Part shown: one piece after another, positions 1 to 12,662 of the stretch
Layout: each line of letters opens with the position of its first letter
Numbering within the stretch: position 1 is the first letter of the stretch
NCBI GenBank assembly: GCA_963920665.1
Contig: OY987265.1
Span: 3,663,001-3,727,000, forward strand
Length of the DNA: 64,000 bases
DNA from: Straminergon stramineum
Taxonomy: Eukaryota > Streptophyta > Bryopsida > Hypnales > Calliergonaceae
Direction of reading: 5' to 3'
Made by a program: the position numbers and the translations under genes
Notes under the pieces: generated by a model
Seen by the model: only the letters and a program-made list of their open reading frames with translations
Database searches by the model: none
Told to the model about the DNA's origin: nothing

Positions 1-1540
1 TAAATTTAGGTTTCGAGACACCTGTCTTGAAAAGTACCAATATCATGAATAATCTTCCAAATATAACGAAATTGACGTTAATATGCACCTATTACTTAAG
101 TTGTAGATTCTTAAACTCTTTGTGAAGCAAAGAGTGATGAAGGGCACCTCAGTAGAATGTTAGAACCAAGCAAGCAACCTAATGAAATTTTGTTAAGAAA
201 TCGCAGATGTAAATGTCATTGGCAAGGCTAATCTGTGTTACTTACTGTACATAGCAGTGTTCCGACTGAAAAGCTTGATTCCGGCACGGCAGGGAGGGAG
301 ACAATGTCAGAGTGCTGCACCAATACATCGTGTCGCCACTGCACCTTGCACCGTGCTCACATCCTCTGGTGAGTCTGGTCCTTGACTTCATTAGTTCCCT
401 TCAATTCTGTTGTCTTACACATTAATTAAAGGTTCTTGGAAACAACAATTCAGACTTGCTTGGACGCCATGTTCTCTTGTCATTTGCGCAGACGATCTTC
501 GCATTACTACGAGTCTACGACCTCTCTTCTTCTCTGTGCGCACCTTCTTCTACAAGGTCTTGACTCTTGACTCTTTGAATATATCTCACATTAATCTTTT
601 ACCTTTTCTTGCTATCTCAATCGTTCAACTTACAACTACAAACTATTTACTCTTGTTACTCTTGGCAACTAATCATTGAAGTGAATTCTTGTGTTGGATT
701 TCCGCTTCAAAGAAAGTTGCGTTCAGCAAACCGATACAACTCCAGAATTTACAGCACAAATGACACCAGAAGCTCGGCCATCGAAGTTTTTAGGCATCAT
801 ACGCATTTATTCAATCATGTAGGGAGTGATCAAATTCACAAGATTGAAGAGCTATAGGTGCGCGACGAAAATAGGTGGCGGATTTGATAAGTTTGAAGTT
901 GCGACGTTTGAGAGTGGGAAAGGAAGCTGGTGTGTTTGGGGGACTTCTAACGACCACAAGGGAGCGTTGCATTCTGACCCTTTCGTCCTCCCAGCCGCTC
1001 GTCTTCTTGCCTTTGGCCATGATTTAGGGTTTAGGGCAGTGTCTAATTTTTAGGCGAACATTTGCCAAATCCCTACCTCGCCGATTTTGAACTCTAGAAA
1101 CATATGGTCACCTTCTGATTTCACTTTGCCAGCTGAAAACTACCGATTTGCAATTGAGGATCGCCACTTCCGAGAGGTCGCCTTTCGAGTGGTGAGGGTA
1201 GCCCGCTGCTGCAGAGTCCGAGAGGTCTGTACAATGCCATGAGAGTTTCAATTCAATCGCTGTAGTACATTGCATCAGTAGTAGTAACGAGTCAGGGTGC
1301 GTTTGTAGAACGCATCACTAGCAAAAACATTGTCCAAATCAACAAGTAATGTTCGAATCCACGCGTTCGAATTGACATTTTTTTGCTAATAAGGACATTT
1401 AGTCAATTAAGACGAGTTGATTTGTACGTTGATTTGCAATTTCTACCCCTGTGAAAACACCCGAGCCTGACATTGTTGTGTTAGATTCGAAACTGCGATC
1501 TTTCCCATGAACTAGCGGAGAAGCGGAGAAAACATAACAA
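1..1540. other. Unassigned 5' region, no gene recognised
   Basis: The stretch has moderate GC in parts (about 240-400 and 830-1030) and short open frames of up to 89 codons, none with a domain I recognise. A double plant-type telomere motif (two TTTAGGG units) lies at 1023-1036; such telo-boxes also occur in promoters of plant housekeeping genes. The region may hold decayed 5' sequence of the hAT-like relic that follows, but this is not shown. Confidence 0.4.
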
Positions 1541-1559
1541 TTTGAACACTAAGACACTT

Positions 1560-3395
1560 CTAGGATTCCTGGGATGCGAAATTACTCTAGGCAGAAACGG
1601 TAGTTGGAGCAGATGGTTGCATCGGACCCAAGTTCGATGCAAAACCTACAATGAGATTGAGGGGAGAGAAAATTTGTTGGTTCCTAAGATAGATTCATTG
1701 TGGAAGCATGCTGTTAGGCACAAAGCTCTTTCAATTGTGACATGGGAAAGATTCGCCGTGGAGAATATTATTATCTTGATACTAACCAGCACGTTATAAA
1801 CGAGCAATTTTCTTTGCTAAGGGCGGAGACACTGTCGTGCTGAATGTGGTGCAGGGGATGGTGAAGGAGAGCAAGCTGAAGGGTGCTTAACTGAAGGTTC
1901 TCTTCAACGTCTTGCAGCATGGGTGACCAATGTCGGAGCAAACAACGGCTAAGGACCTTCTCTTCCAATTGAACGTGACCGATCTGCCTAAGAAGCTCAG
2001 GAGCGAGCCCTCGAGCTGGGAGTTTGTACAGGCATGGCGACGATTTGCTGTGACCGCCTCAAATTGCAGCTGCAGAATGCCAAATTCATCCCCATTTCAG
2101 CGGACGAGGTGACAACAATCGACAACCAGTAGTGGTTATCGTGCCATGTGTACACTCCTTCCAACTTCTCTCAGGAACCCATGCTTCTCTGCACTTGCTG
2201 TATGATTGAGGACGCCAATGCTAACAACTTGTACATGTATAAGATAATCTTTGAGAGGCTCAGTTGGCATGCAAGTCTATCCGAACAGGAGATAGAGGAG
2301 AAGCTGATCTCCTATGGAGCAGACGGCGTTGCTATTTTTTAAGGATCCCGTAAGAACGCAGTTGAAGCAGAAGGCATTCCCTTGTGTCCTTGAAGTTCAC
2401 GATATGGCCAATCTTGTTGTGGATGTCCTGTCAAACCTAGCCTGCTGGTGGTCCAGAAGTTAGAAAACTTGTGCAAGGCCCTCTATTCGTACTTCTCCAA
2501 CTCACCAAAGCGGCACCGCGAGTTTACCAAGCTTGCTGAAGCTGTGAAGACAAAAGGCCTCAAGATTCTGAACAAAGTGTCAACTCGGTGGATGTCCCTC
2601 AATCCTATTTCCCAATATTCTGCCCAGGATAGTGTTGCAAAGAAAAATCTCTTTTGTGAAGATCTGCCCAGCAGAAATTTCTGAGATGTACTGTACAGAG
2701 ACTTATCTTCTTCCTTCCAAGCCGCTCACTTTCATCAACTGTTCAGGATGTGATTAATAACCACTCCCACAGTCACCATTTCTTAGGAGTGGGTAACCAA
2801 TTTGAACAACGAGGAGAGTCTCTCCTTCCGGATGAATAGGCCCAGCTATGCAACTCATAGAGTGGATCCAGTGAACGGGAGGCACAAATCTGTGAGTAGG
2901 GATGGCTTTGAAGAAATCATCTTGGCAGTGAAAGGCAAGTGCACTCCTGCAACTGAGCTGGTGATCTCTTCATTGGAGAGCCACTTCCTGATTAGACATC
3001 ATGGAAACCCTTGGTATGGCGTTCTCGCAGTATTGATCGACTCCAATCTAATTGTGAGGAGTTGTTTCATTTGCACCTGCAAGTTTTGAAGAATTGCTTT
3101 GCCGAAACCAAGTCCATTGTTGTTGGGAGTGGACTGAGGCTATGGAGAAGCAATCGAAGCCCCCGTTGGATGCTTGGGACTTGGATATTCAAACATCCTC
3201 ATTCAAAATTGACCTTGATGACCTATGCTGCAAAGGCAAATGGAGGAACCTTTTTCAATTAATCTCGTAACAAAGTTGTGACAGAAACTTGGCTGCAAAG
3301 CTCTGCTTGAATCCAAGCTAAGTGAAGACATGAAGGTGGCTGAAATTGCTCGAAAGCGTGGAGGACGAGAGGACATTTGGACGTAGGTAGTTTTC
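1560..3395 (+). pseudogene. Decayed hAT / ZNF862-like transposase-derived gene
   Basis: Fragments in several frames line up in the order expected for the ZNF862-like/hAT transposase family. Near 1650-1720 is an ENLLVPKID...WKHA block. Near 2085-2125 is FIPISADEVTTIDNQ, resembling the first acidic catalytic motif of hAT enzymes. Near 2245-2340 is EIEEKLISYGADGVAIF, and near 2450-2620 KRHREFTKLAEAV and STRWMSL. At the 3' end, around 3260-3350, is a block like the C-terminal dimerisation region. Many stop codons and frameshifts separate these blocks, so it cannot encode a protein. No terminal repeats or target duplication were found. Family assignment rests on remembered motif order; I rate it likely. 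Confidence 0.7.
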
Positions 3396-5250
3396 AAAAC
3401 AAAAGTTCAGGAACTAATGGACAAGTTTGCATGTGTGGCTTTTGTGCTACCCCGGAGTAAAGAATTTTTACGTTGGTTTTAGGGTTAGGATCAGGGTTAG
3501 GGTTAGTATTTATTGCTATTTCATTCACTGTAGGTAGTTTTCAAAGGAATGATGTAGCTATTTATATCCATATTTTTGTCATATCTAAATTTGAATGCAA
3601 GGTACCACATCTTTTTTAAATGTTTGACTTTATAAAATAAACAATAGTAAGCTATTCAAGTTGGTGGTTTGGGGGAAGAACTTACTTGTAAGAGAAACAC
3701 TTTTTGTCCTAGGAAGACTAAGGTAGACATGCAAACTAGCAATCTGAATATTTTTGGGTCAACTCCAAGAGGGGCACATATTTTCCAGAGATGTGCACTT
3801 GTTCCACAAATCACGCCCAAGTGAAATTATAATTTTTCACATAAAATTATAATTTCTTTGAATTTTAGAAGTAGTATGCCCTAAAATTACAAAGTCATTC
3901 ATGGAGTGGAGTCATGAACATCGTATAAGCAACCCATATTCACCTTATTACATCCAAAACATTTATTTTCATCAAATTTTTGACTAGGTAGTCTAATTTT
4001 CATCATAATATATTTTGAAATTGAAAATCCTTACCTATATGCAACAAACATGCACAAAGGTATATAAAATTTGGAGACACAAGTATTCAAATATATGTTT
4101 TTTGTAAGTAGCTAAATAAAGTATAGGTAACTTTTATTAGATGTAGGCATGCTAAAATATTTAATTCCTTGATAATTTTTCACATGGATAACAAAATTTA
4201 AAATAACAAAAATCAATGGTCAAAAATGAAAATATTTCTCTTAAAAACTATAGATGTGTAATGTAGAAATTTTTAATTTTTAAATCTGAAAATAATTGTA
4301 CAAAGGAAAAAAATATAAAATTTGTTTTAAGAGACTTTGTTTTGTTACACAACTTTCTTTAACATATTTTTATGCATTGTTGAAAGAATGCAAACTCAAT
4401 TTTTTCAAATTTCTTTTTAACTTTCAACAAAAAAATATAATTTGGATATGTAAAAAACAATAGAAGACATGTTACATAGTAGTTGGTTGGTCTTCGGACA
4501 CCAATGAATAGTGTTAAAGCATGGTGTCTAAGGCTCACATCAACATCAAGCTAGTGCCAATATGGACCTTCAACATTATACTTTGGCTCTAATCATTGGT
4601 GCCGAAAACTGCCACCTTTTCTACAAGTGTTAATTGCTAAAGGAATTTGTTTTTGGTTCATGCTCCAAGAACATTCTAATTTAGAACTAAAAGAGATTAA
4701 TTTAGTAAAGTAGTTGAAAATTGATGTAGTAGAAATGGAAACTCTAGAGTGAGGCATTATTTTTAAACCCAAATAACTTACAATTGGATACAAAAAGAAA
4801 AATAATACAATTTTAAAGTAATTTTTATTTTTTCATCAATTTATTGGATATAGAGAAGAAGAATGGTATAATACAATTTTTTTTAAATAATTGTCAAATT
4901 AATAAATTAACCTCTAAAGAACCAATTATGAATATAAATCAACTAAGAAAATTTTTGAATTTTTAAAAATCTCTTCTTATAAATATGTTAATACTAAATA
5001 CTGAACTTTACCAATCCATCTTTGTAGATTGCTTCAAATGTACAACATAGTTCTAATAATCCAATGATAAATGATGTTAATTTATACTTAATTCAATTAC
5101 ATTAAAATTGAATGTTTTAATGAAATGTAAATTTAAGAGTTTGGATTGTAAAAACCATTATAACGCAAGAAAATTCAATATCAAGCACCAAGTACTAAAT
5201 GCATTATGTTTAAGAGTTTTTGTTATAGTTTTATCTTTCCATTGATCTTT
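3396..5250. other. AT-rich intergenic DNA with a short telomere-like tract
   Basis: No coding signal is visible. At 3477-3509 four GGGTTAG-like units form a short degenerate interstitial telomere-like tract. The rest is AT-rich with homopolymer runs. Confidence 0.5.
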
Positions 5251-5545
5251 ATATATCAAAATTTGTAGCTACTATGACTACTTTAAATTTTGAATGTGAT
5301 GTGTAATGAATGTACTCTCTTAGCAAAATAAGCTAAATTTAAAAGATCAAACAAAAAACTATAGAACTTTCAACATCATATTCATAGTATTTTAAAATTA
5401 TATATCAAAATTTGTAGCAAATAATATTACTTTACATTTTGAATGTGATGTATAATGAATGTACTCTCTTAGCAAAATAAAATAAATTTAAAATATTAAA
5501 CAAAAAACTATAGAACTTTCAACATCACAATTGCAGTATTCCAAA
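5251..5545. repeat. Tandem duplication, unit of about 147 bp
   Basis: Two adjacent units (about 5251-5399 and 5400-5545) share long blocks. Both begin with ATATATCAAAATTTGTAGC, and both contain TACTCTCTTAGCAAAATAA and the ACTATAGAACTTTCAACATC block in the same order and spacing. Divergence is moderate, so the duplication is not recent. No coding function is seen. Confidence 0.8.
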
Positions 5546-5682
5546 CATGTAGCTTGATATAAAACATTTGTAATTATACAAAAGGCTCTTTTCATTATTA
5601 TTACAATAGTATTCAACAATGAAAGAGTGGTATCAATACAACTAAACCCATATAATAGTGTAACATAGGCTTATAATTAACC

Positions 5683-5885
5683 CTAGAACAATGGGTTAGT
5701 CCCCATGGAAATCACCTTCTTTGGCACTATGTGAATTATTTGCTTAAAAAAATCCAAGAGCACTCAATGGAGGTCAAACTACTATGCAAGACCTCTCTTT
5801 TTCACATAAAATTCCAAAGATGGAACATCTGCACTTTTGTCTTCTATAGAAGAATTCTTTGTCATCCATCACACACTTTTAGGCC
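5683..5885. repeat. Dispersed repeat shared with 37.1 and 60.7 kb
   Basis: This stretch is similar to about 37108-37315 and 60694-60900. All three share TTTGCTTAAAA, a block containing GCACTCA(A/T)TGGAGGTCAA, and TCTACACTTTTGTCTT-like sequence followed by AGAATTCTTTGTCAT. The similarity stops roughly 30 bases from the stop codon of the succinyl-CoA ligase gene, so this repeat probably supplies part of its 3' untranslated or flanking region. Confidence 0.65.
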
Positions 5886-5914
5886 AACGCATCATTACAA
5901 GGCTAAAGAACCAA

Positions 5915-6919
5915 TTACAAAAGTTTACGCTCTTTAAATACCTTGTACATTGCTTGACCAATTTGTGCTGGTGATTCCACCACTGTCACACCTGCACCAC
6001 GTAATGTTTTGATTTTATCTTGAGCTCTCCCTTTACCCCCCGAAATAATGGCTCCCGCATGACCCATCCGCCGACCCAGTGGAGCTGTGAGTCCTGCAAT
6101 GAATGAAACCACTGGTTTTTGGGTCTTACTCTTGATAATAAATTGCGATGCATCTTCTTCAGCCGAGCCTCCAATCTCGCCTATCAACACAATCCCTTCG
6201 GTTTGTGGGTCTTTGACGAAACATTCAAGACAATCGATAAAATTCGTGCCATTGAAAGGGTCGCCGCCTATCCCAACACACGTTGATTGCCCTAATCCCA
6301 CCGCCGTCGTTTGAAACACCGCCTCATATGTAAGCGTTCCTGATCGTGAAACAATGCCAATCCGACCGGGTTTGTGAATGTATCCCGGCATGATGCCGAT
6401 TTTGCATTCGCTGGGTTTAATAATTCCAGGACAATTGGGACCGATTAAACGGGTCTTTTTTTGTTGTAATAATGCAGCTTTCACTTTCACCATGTCGTGT
6501 TGAGGTATGCCCTCGGTGATGCAAACGATAAGATCTAATTCAGCATCCATAGCCTCCATGATCGCTTTCCCGGCCATTTTGGGAGGGACGTATATCACGG
6601 TTGCATTTGCTTGGACACCCTTCTTCGCTTCAGCGACGGTATTAAAGACGGGAAGGCCGAGATGCTCGGTCCCTCCTTTTTTGGGTGTGACGCCACCCAC
6701 AACTTTGGTTCCATAGTCAATCGCTTGCTCGGTATGAAATGTGCCATTTTTACCGGTAATGCCTTGCACGATAAGCCGAGTTGTTTTGTCAACAAAGACG
6801 GCTGGTTTTGACATGAAACGGATAGACTTGGTATTGTTGTTGAAGCTACGCAACCATGTGTGAAATTCATTGTTCACTTTTGAATGACGAGTGATGATTC
6901 CAAATACTCGAATCATCAT
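5915..6919 (-). CDS. Succinyl-CoA ligase (ADP/GDP-forming) alpha subunit, mitochondrial
   Basis: This encodes the alpha subunit of succinyl-CoA synthetase, which pairs with the beta subunit in the mitochondrial matrix and interconverts succinyl-CoA and succinate with nucleotide phosphorylation in the TCA cycle. The 334-aa frame runs from an ATG to a natural stop, about the usual length for plant versions. Residues 1-36 are rich in Arg, Asn and hydrophobics without acidic clusters, as expected of a mitochondrial presequence. Next come the CoA-binding Rossmann domain ([13 protein letters not shown] at 51-63, GGVTPKKGG at 75-83), the IGPNCPG loop at 159-165, [16 protein letters not shown] at 185-200, [10 protein letters not shown] at 216-225 and [11 protein letters not shown] at 247-257. 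The active-site His287, phosphorylated during catalysis, lies in [15 protein letters not shown]. No intron interrupts it. The gene is a GC-richer island in very AT-rich DNA. No poly(A) tract marks it as a retrocopy. All motifs are intact, so it is probably functional. Confidence 0.95.
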   Translation of the reverse strand: MMIRVFGIITRHSKVNNEFHTWLRSFNNNTKSIRFMSKPAVFVDKTTRLIVQGITGKNGTFHTEQAIDYGTKVVGGVTPKKGGTEHLGLPVFNTVAEAKKGVQANATVIYVPPKMAGKAIMEAMDAELDLIVCITEGIPQHDMVKVKAALLQQKKTRLIGPNCPGIIKPSECKIGIMPGYIHKPGRIGIVSRSGTLTYEAVFQTTAVGLGQSTCVGIGGDPFNGTNFIDCLECFVKDPQTEGIVLIGEIGGSAEEDASQFIIKSKTQKPVVSFIAGLTAPLGRRMGHAGAIISGGKGRAQDKIKTLRGAGVTVVESPAQIGQAMYKVFKERKLL

Positions 6920-9900
6920 AGTTGTGCCATTGACATAAGTATTTCAAACATGAAATTGTCATTGAATAACGAAATATAAATGAGGATATAAATGAAATTT
7001 GATCATTTATGTGAATGTTTTGTTTTGGAAACTAATATTGATATTTTTGAGAGGAGATTTTCACTTCAAAAATAAAAAGGAAAGCTTCTCAATTCTTCCT
7101 CCAAGAATCAAACACTCATTGGTTAAAGAAATGCAAAAAAATCTCCTTGAATTAACAATGCAATGTTTCTGCTTCATGATGAGACTTAAATTTATGTTTC
7201 AAAGTATAAAAATAATGGAATTCTAGTGAGGAAATGTCACTTTCTAATAAAAATAAAATCACTCTTGGAGATTAAAAATATTTGCATAGTAAACAACAAG
7301 AAATTTGTTCATATTTCTATCTTAGAATTAATTTGATATGATTTTTAGTTTTATGAATTGAGAAGTCATTTTTGTATCAATGATCTCGTGTAATTGTTTT
7401 TGCGCTCTCTCTCACAACTTTCCTAAATATTCCAGTGTCATACTGCAATGCTTACAAAAATTGCAGTGACATTGATAAAATTTGAACTCGCCTTATTAGC
7501 TTCTTCAAGTATGATTAAATAAACAACAGTGGTATGTATTTAAAATGACCTAATTTAATAATTATGATAAAATAATATCATGTTATATTCTTAAATTTTG
7601 ACATGAAAAAATACATAGAGTAGAGTAGAAGAACTAAGTATTTAATTTTCAAAAGACTTTTAAATAATGAAAAAAATTAAGGTTTAATTATAAAACTTCA
7701 GCCAAATTCTTTTATAAATCACATTTTCTCTTTGTACTTTACCATTGATGACAAGGTATGTAATTTTATCTTTACAATGAATGAATAATCTCTCATTTAC
7801 AATAGCCTGAAATTTGAATAAAAATTTAACTTACATATAGTATAATCTATTATATTAATTTTCATTAATCATATTTTATTTTAGTTTGAAATACTTGTGA
7901 TTTCTTCGCTTCACTTTTTTATTTTGAAATTGTGGATTTATTAAAATTTCAAATGATCTTAGAAGGAATTTATTCTTGTTGAAAATTTTAATAAAAAAAT
8001 AATGCTTTCATTCCATAATTGATTTATCTAATATTTGATGAATTAAATTTTTGTATTGACAAATATGGGATACACTAATTGAAGAGTGACTTAGACATGA
8101 CTTGGTTATAGGGTCATGAGCCAAACAACTAAGACAATGGTATGAAGCCCCGAGATGTCCATCAAATATGATGCTACACATTCTAAAGCCGTAGAGTAAA
8201 GCCCTCCAAGTGCAACCACCACTATTGTTTTTTTTATAAATTGTATGTTGCTTCACCCACAATTATAATTATTTTAATAAGAATATAAAAATATAATTTT
8301 TGACCTTTGAGAATTGAAGAATTATTTCATATTCGAATTTATTTGTTTATATTTATAAATCAAAATTTTATGTATTTGTATTTTATTAATTGCCAATGGT
8401 AAGAGTAAGAATATTTTATTTATTAGGCTTTGGCAAGAATAGGTACTAGAACTATTGGATTGAAGAAAAAAATAAATTGTTGATAGTTTTGAGATGGACT
8501 TCAAGTACACTTATAGCAGTGGTGAGATTGTCTTAACAAATGAACTAAACCTTGTGCAACCTTTATACTAAGAAAATTGTGAAATGAATTATAAAATAGA
8601 TCTAATGCATTAGTTTCCTTAGAAAATGCTACAACTACCCTCAAAAGAAGATGCTCCATAACTTCACAATACTAACCCAAATGAAATGATTTGATCATTT
8701 TATATATAGACAAAACTATAATCTATCAAAAACACATCATTTCCAATTTTTGTGATTTTTTTGTTGTCCCAACTCAACTATATTGAGCTTTGTCTAGCAT
8801 AATTTTTGTTGTAGGGCATCAAATTAAATAATGATTATAATTTTTTTAAATAATTTTTTTCTATCTCATAAAAGATTTTTTTTAATTATGCAAAAAATTG
8901 AGATCATTGGAACCTCACAAAACTTTCAATTTTTTCCAAAAGAGACATTTGGGATTGTAGAGGTTAAATAATATGCAATTAACACAATAAAATGAATCAA
9001 AGGTTTTTGAACAAACATCAATCCAATAAAATAGAAAAAATCAATGAATTTTTTCCATTTTTTCATTGACTTAGAAACTGAATGAATCTTGTTGTATCTT
9101 TTGTTGTAATCCCATTTCTAATACTTTTGTTTAGATTTGTAAAGTAAATATTGCTTGTAAAGTAGAGTTTAGTTCAAAAGACAAAATTTAATCTTTAACA
9201 ATGATCACTTCTAATGGAAGTGGTTTTATCCATCAACTTATGTAATCCACTCAATTCTATGACCATTGTGACTTTTATTTCATGCTTGGTTTGAATTTGT
9301 TGTTTAGCAATAAGGCGACTTATTCGAAATATGATTCCAAAGATGACACTTTGGAGATTCCTACATTTGTGTGAGGGTCAAATTTCCTTAGACAAGGTCT
9401 CTTGAGTTAGAAATGACACCCCAAATTTTTCAATTTTCAATGGGTGCCACTAGTAATGTAGAGAGAGTAGAGTAGTAGTATGTATACTAGTAACTATTCA
9501 TAGGTCGGAATTGATTTAGCCAATTTTTGGAGTGACCTTTGAATTTTTATGCACATATAGGATATAGGATCCATTTTGTGACCTAAGAAAACAAGTCCCC
9601 CCCAAAATAAATTGGATGAATAAACATTTTTTACAATCTTGAAGCTTCACTTAGAACTATCAAATGGATATGTTTCTTCTCAAGGATTTTCACATGTACA
9701 TAAAACACTAAAGAAATCAATATATTTTCAAAATGTGTTTCTATAGTTTAAAATCAATCTCTTCAATAGGAGATATTGTTATTATGATATGTGTGTATTT
9801 GTACATATACCACTAACCATGCACATTTGGGTTTCAATATCATTTTCCACTAGGTGGGTACTATTTTTTTAGTATTTTCTTAAAATTAAAATTAAAATTA

Positions 9901-12347
9901 GTAAATGAGATGAGAGTATTGTGGTAAAATGAAATCACAATTGTATTTAAAAAGTTGTGACCTTTCTACAATCAAGTTCGGAACTATACGCATCAATGTG
10001 GGATCAATGTGCCATCCACTAACCTTGCATGTTAGGTTTCACTATAAGAGTCAAATGTTGCTCTTTTTTTTCTAAGCATAGCTATAAGACATTTCAATCG
10101 ATCAAAAATTTCTTGTTGCATACACACAGACATATATATATACACACACACACAATATTTTATTATTTTTCTTCTGATGACAACCTTTAGGTTGGATTTG
10201 GTTGAGCCAATTTTTAGAGTGACCTTTTGAATTTTATGTATCGACGTTAAAAGTTCATTGAGTGACTATCATATGCCTTTGAAGGCCTGACAAAAATAAT
10301 GGAATTTTGAAGTTACACTACTAAAATGAAAGCCTACATAGAATTCAATGTCTTTTCAGTTGAAGGAGTTGAATTTTTTTTAAGGAACTAATGCAAAACT
10401 TTTGGATTGAATTGGTTTTCAAAACAATAGAATTATAGAATGATTTGGAATTTTTAATAACAGAGGGAATTGGCATTTTTTGAGGCAACCAATGGAACTT
10501 ATAAAAAACAAGTGGAATCTAGGGTCTACTTTACAACCATAGGGCATAGGGTTGGAATCTAGAGTGAATTCAATGTCTTTTCAATTGTGGAAGTTAGAAA
10601 GTTTTTTTGAGGAAGCAAATGGAAACTTTTGGGATTCAATTAATTTTTGAAACAAAGACCCAAAAATTTGGATTGAAGTTTTTATTAAATTGAAAGAGTT
10701 AAAAAGATTTAGAGGCAACCAATAGGACTTATAAAAACAAGTGGAACAATGGGGCCACTATGCAACCTTGGAATCTAGATAGTTTGAGGATTTTTATATT
10801 GGAAAAAAGTGTCCAACTCAAGCTATCAATCAATATTCACCTCCAAAGTCTACCATAATGAGTTTACGATTGCTAAGATTTCCATGTCTATAGAGTAATA
10901 ATTGTAGAAGGATAAACCTAAAATCATTTTTTCAAACCTCACTTCTCAAATATTTATAAATTAGGTTTTCGTATTTAGTTGTTAGAGATGTGATTGCATC
11001 TTTCCTATATTAGTCACAAAAATTTCACATGAATTTTTGTGTAAAGTGAAAAAATTCATATCAAATTTTATATATGCTAAACAAACGGAAAATTTTCTAT
11101 AGGTTTGTATTATTGTCTAGAACATCATGGTGCAATATTTTTACCATATTGTTCTAAAATTGAAAATCCAACTCTCCATGGATATAAAGCCAAAGTCAGT
11201 TCAAATTGCTATAAAATACTCAATTTTAGGAATTTTCTAAAGTTTCAAATTGGAATAAAACTAAAGTTGATAAGCATCATTTCAATAGTTGGATTACAAT
11301 TTGGAAAGAACATTTTCATGGCAAAATGAAGATCAAGAGAAAAGAACCACAAGTTGCTAAATATATAATATGGATTTGTCATTTTCTTATTTAAGAAAGT
11401 AAAAAATATTACTGGGAAAGAATACCCCCAACCCCATTGATTGAAAATAGATTCAAGCCCCCCCCCCCCCCGAAATGTTTACTCTTGAGCTTTTCCAAAA
11501 TCATCCAAGAACACTTTTCTTCTCAAGGATTTCAAGGCTAATCTGAGACACTAATAAAAAATCTTGGAATTTTGAAAATATGTTTTTTGAGTAGAAAAGT
11601 AGTTCTTTGGAATGTATTATGCCCAAATTCCAATCTATGTTTAAATCCTAATTTTTTTTAAATTTAAGAATATTTCTATGTAAGATTTTGTTTTTCCTAA
11701 ACTTTATAGATTTTTACAAAAGAATTTGTTTTTTTCAAACCCTTGAGAATTCTAATTCAATAATCTATTTCTTCATAAACCCTACACCTCAAATTGACCA
11801 AATAAACATTTCAAATGTTTGTTGTTATAGTTAATTCCATTGATGATATTTCTATTGGAGAAGGTTTATTTGGATTGAAGTTCAAAATTTCATAGTTGGC
11901 ATCACTGCCCAAACATCACTAATTACACTATTTCAAGAAGACATGTTTATACGATAATATAAATGCATGAGAGAATTATCTGAGATTGATGTGTAACATA
12001 ATAGAGGTGTCAAGAAAAATTCTCATCTCTAATACACTAGTGTCTATAATTGCAAAAACATGCCAAAGAATTCTTTCTACATCATTATGTTTTAAATGCT
12101 ATTTCTTGTAGTATTCAGTGTGAAGGGTTTGCATTCAGAAAGGTCATGTCAATGATTTGATGTTGTCTATTAAAATTGTGCAAATAAAGAAAGTGCAAAT
12201 AAGGAAGTTGGGGTGTAAAGGTCATTCCAAATTGTTCTAGAAGGAAGTGCACCCATGATTACCTTTATTAACAAATTGGATATGAATTACACTTAATGAA
12301 ATTTTTATGGCAAGTGAAAAGTAGATTCCAACGTATTGTAGCAAAGA
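6920..12347. other. AT-rich gene-poor stretch with minor repeats
   Basis: No protein-coding gene is recognised. It contains a related block at 9506-9560 and 10190-10245 (AGCCAATTTTT(G/A)GAGTGACC), an imperfect direct repeat at about 10310-10490 and 10565-10770 (GAATTCAATGTCTTTTCA), an AT/AC microsatellite at about 10132-10156, and a 14-base poly-C run at 11458-11471. Open frames of up to 84 codons here show no domain and look like chance. Confidence 0.5.
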
Positions 12348-12586
12348 GTTGCTATTATGTGAACATAGGAGTGTGAGACAATGAGCCTAGAATACTACAC
12401 CTCTATTATAGGTGTATATACTATAAAAACCTACTATGATTACAGTATATATATGTTATAAATACCCATATTATAGGTATTTATGAAACATACACCTTCT
12501 ATAGTGTGTGGTATCTACATAATAGGTACCTATAATGTAGGTCCAATGCTTACAAGCTCGCATTCTTGGGCTTGCATACTAGTACT
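12348..12586. mobile_element. MITE, GTGCTATTATGTGAGC family, copy 1
   Basis: This is a copy of about 239 bp of the element at 20081-20313. Both share the terminal TGCTATTATGTGA(A/G)CATAGG block, an internal ATTATAGGTGTATATACTAT-like palindromic core and the TATAGTGTGTGGTATCTA block. The terminal inverted repeats are more worn here than in the second copy. There is no coding capacity. Confidence 0.75.
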
Positions 12587-12662
12587 ATTGATGACCTTGT
12601 ATTCTCATAGGCTCACATGTTGTCATGGTATACAATGTATGGTGTCAATAGCAATGTTTTGT

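Noticed and set aside
410..857. Overlapping open frames of 82-89 codons near the left edge
   Set aside because: No domain, no clear codon bias, and two frames overlap; more likely chance than a gene.
1336..1375. tRNA-like TTCGAATCC motif
   Set aside because: No acceptor stem or anticodon arm can be built around it.
11458..11471. Poly-C run
   Set aside because: A simple homopolymer with no accompanying structure; possibly length-uncertain in the assembly.
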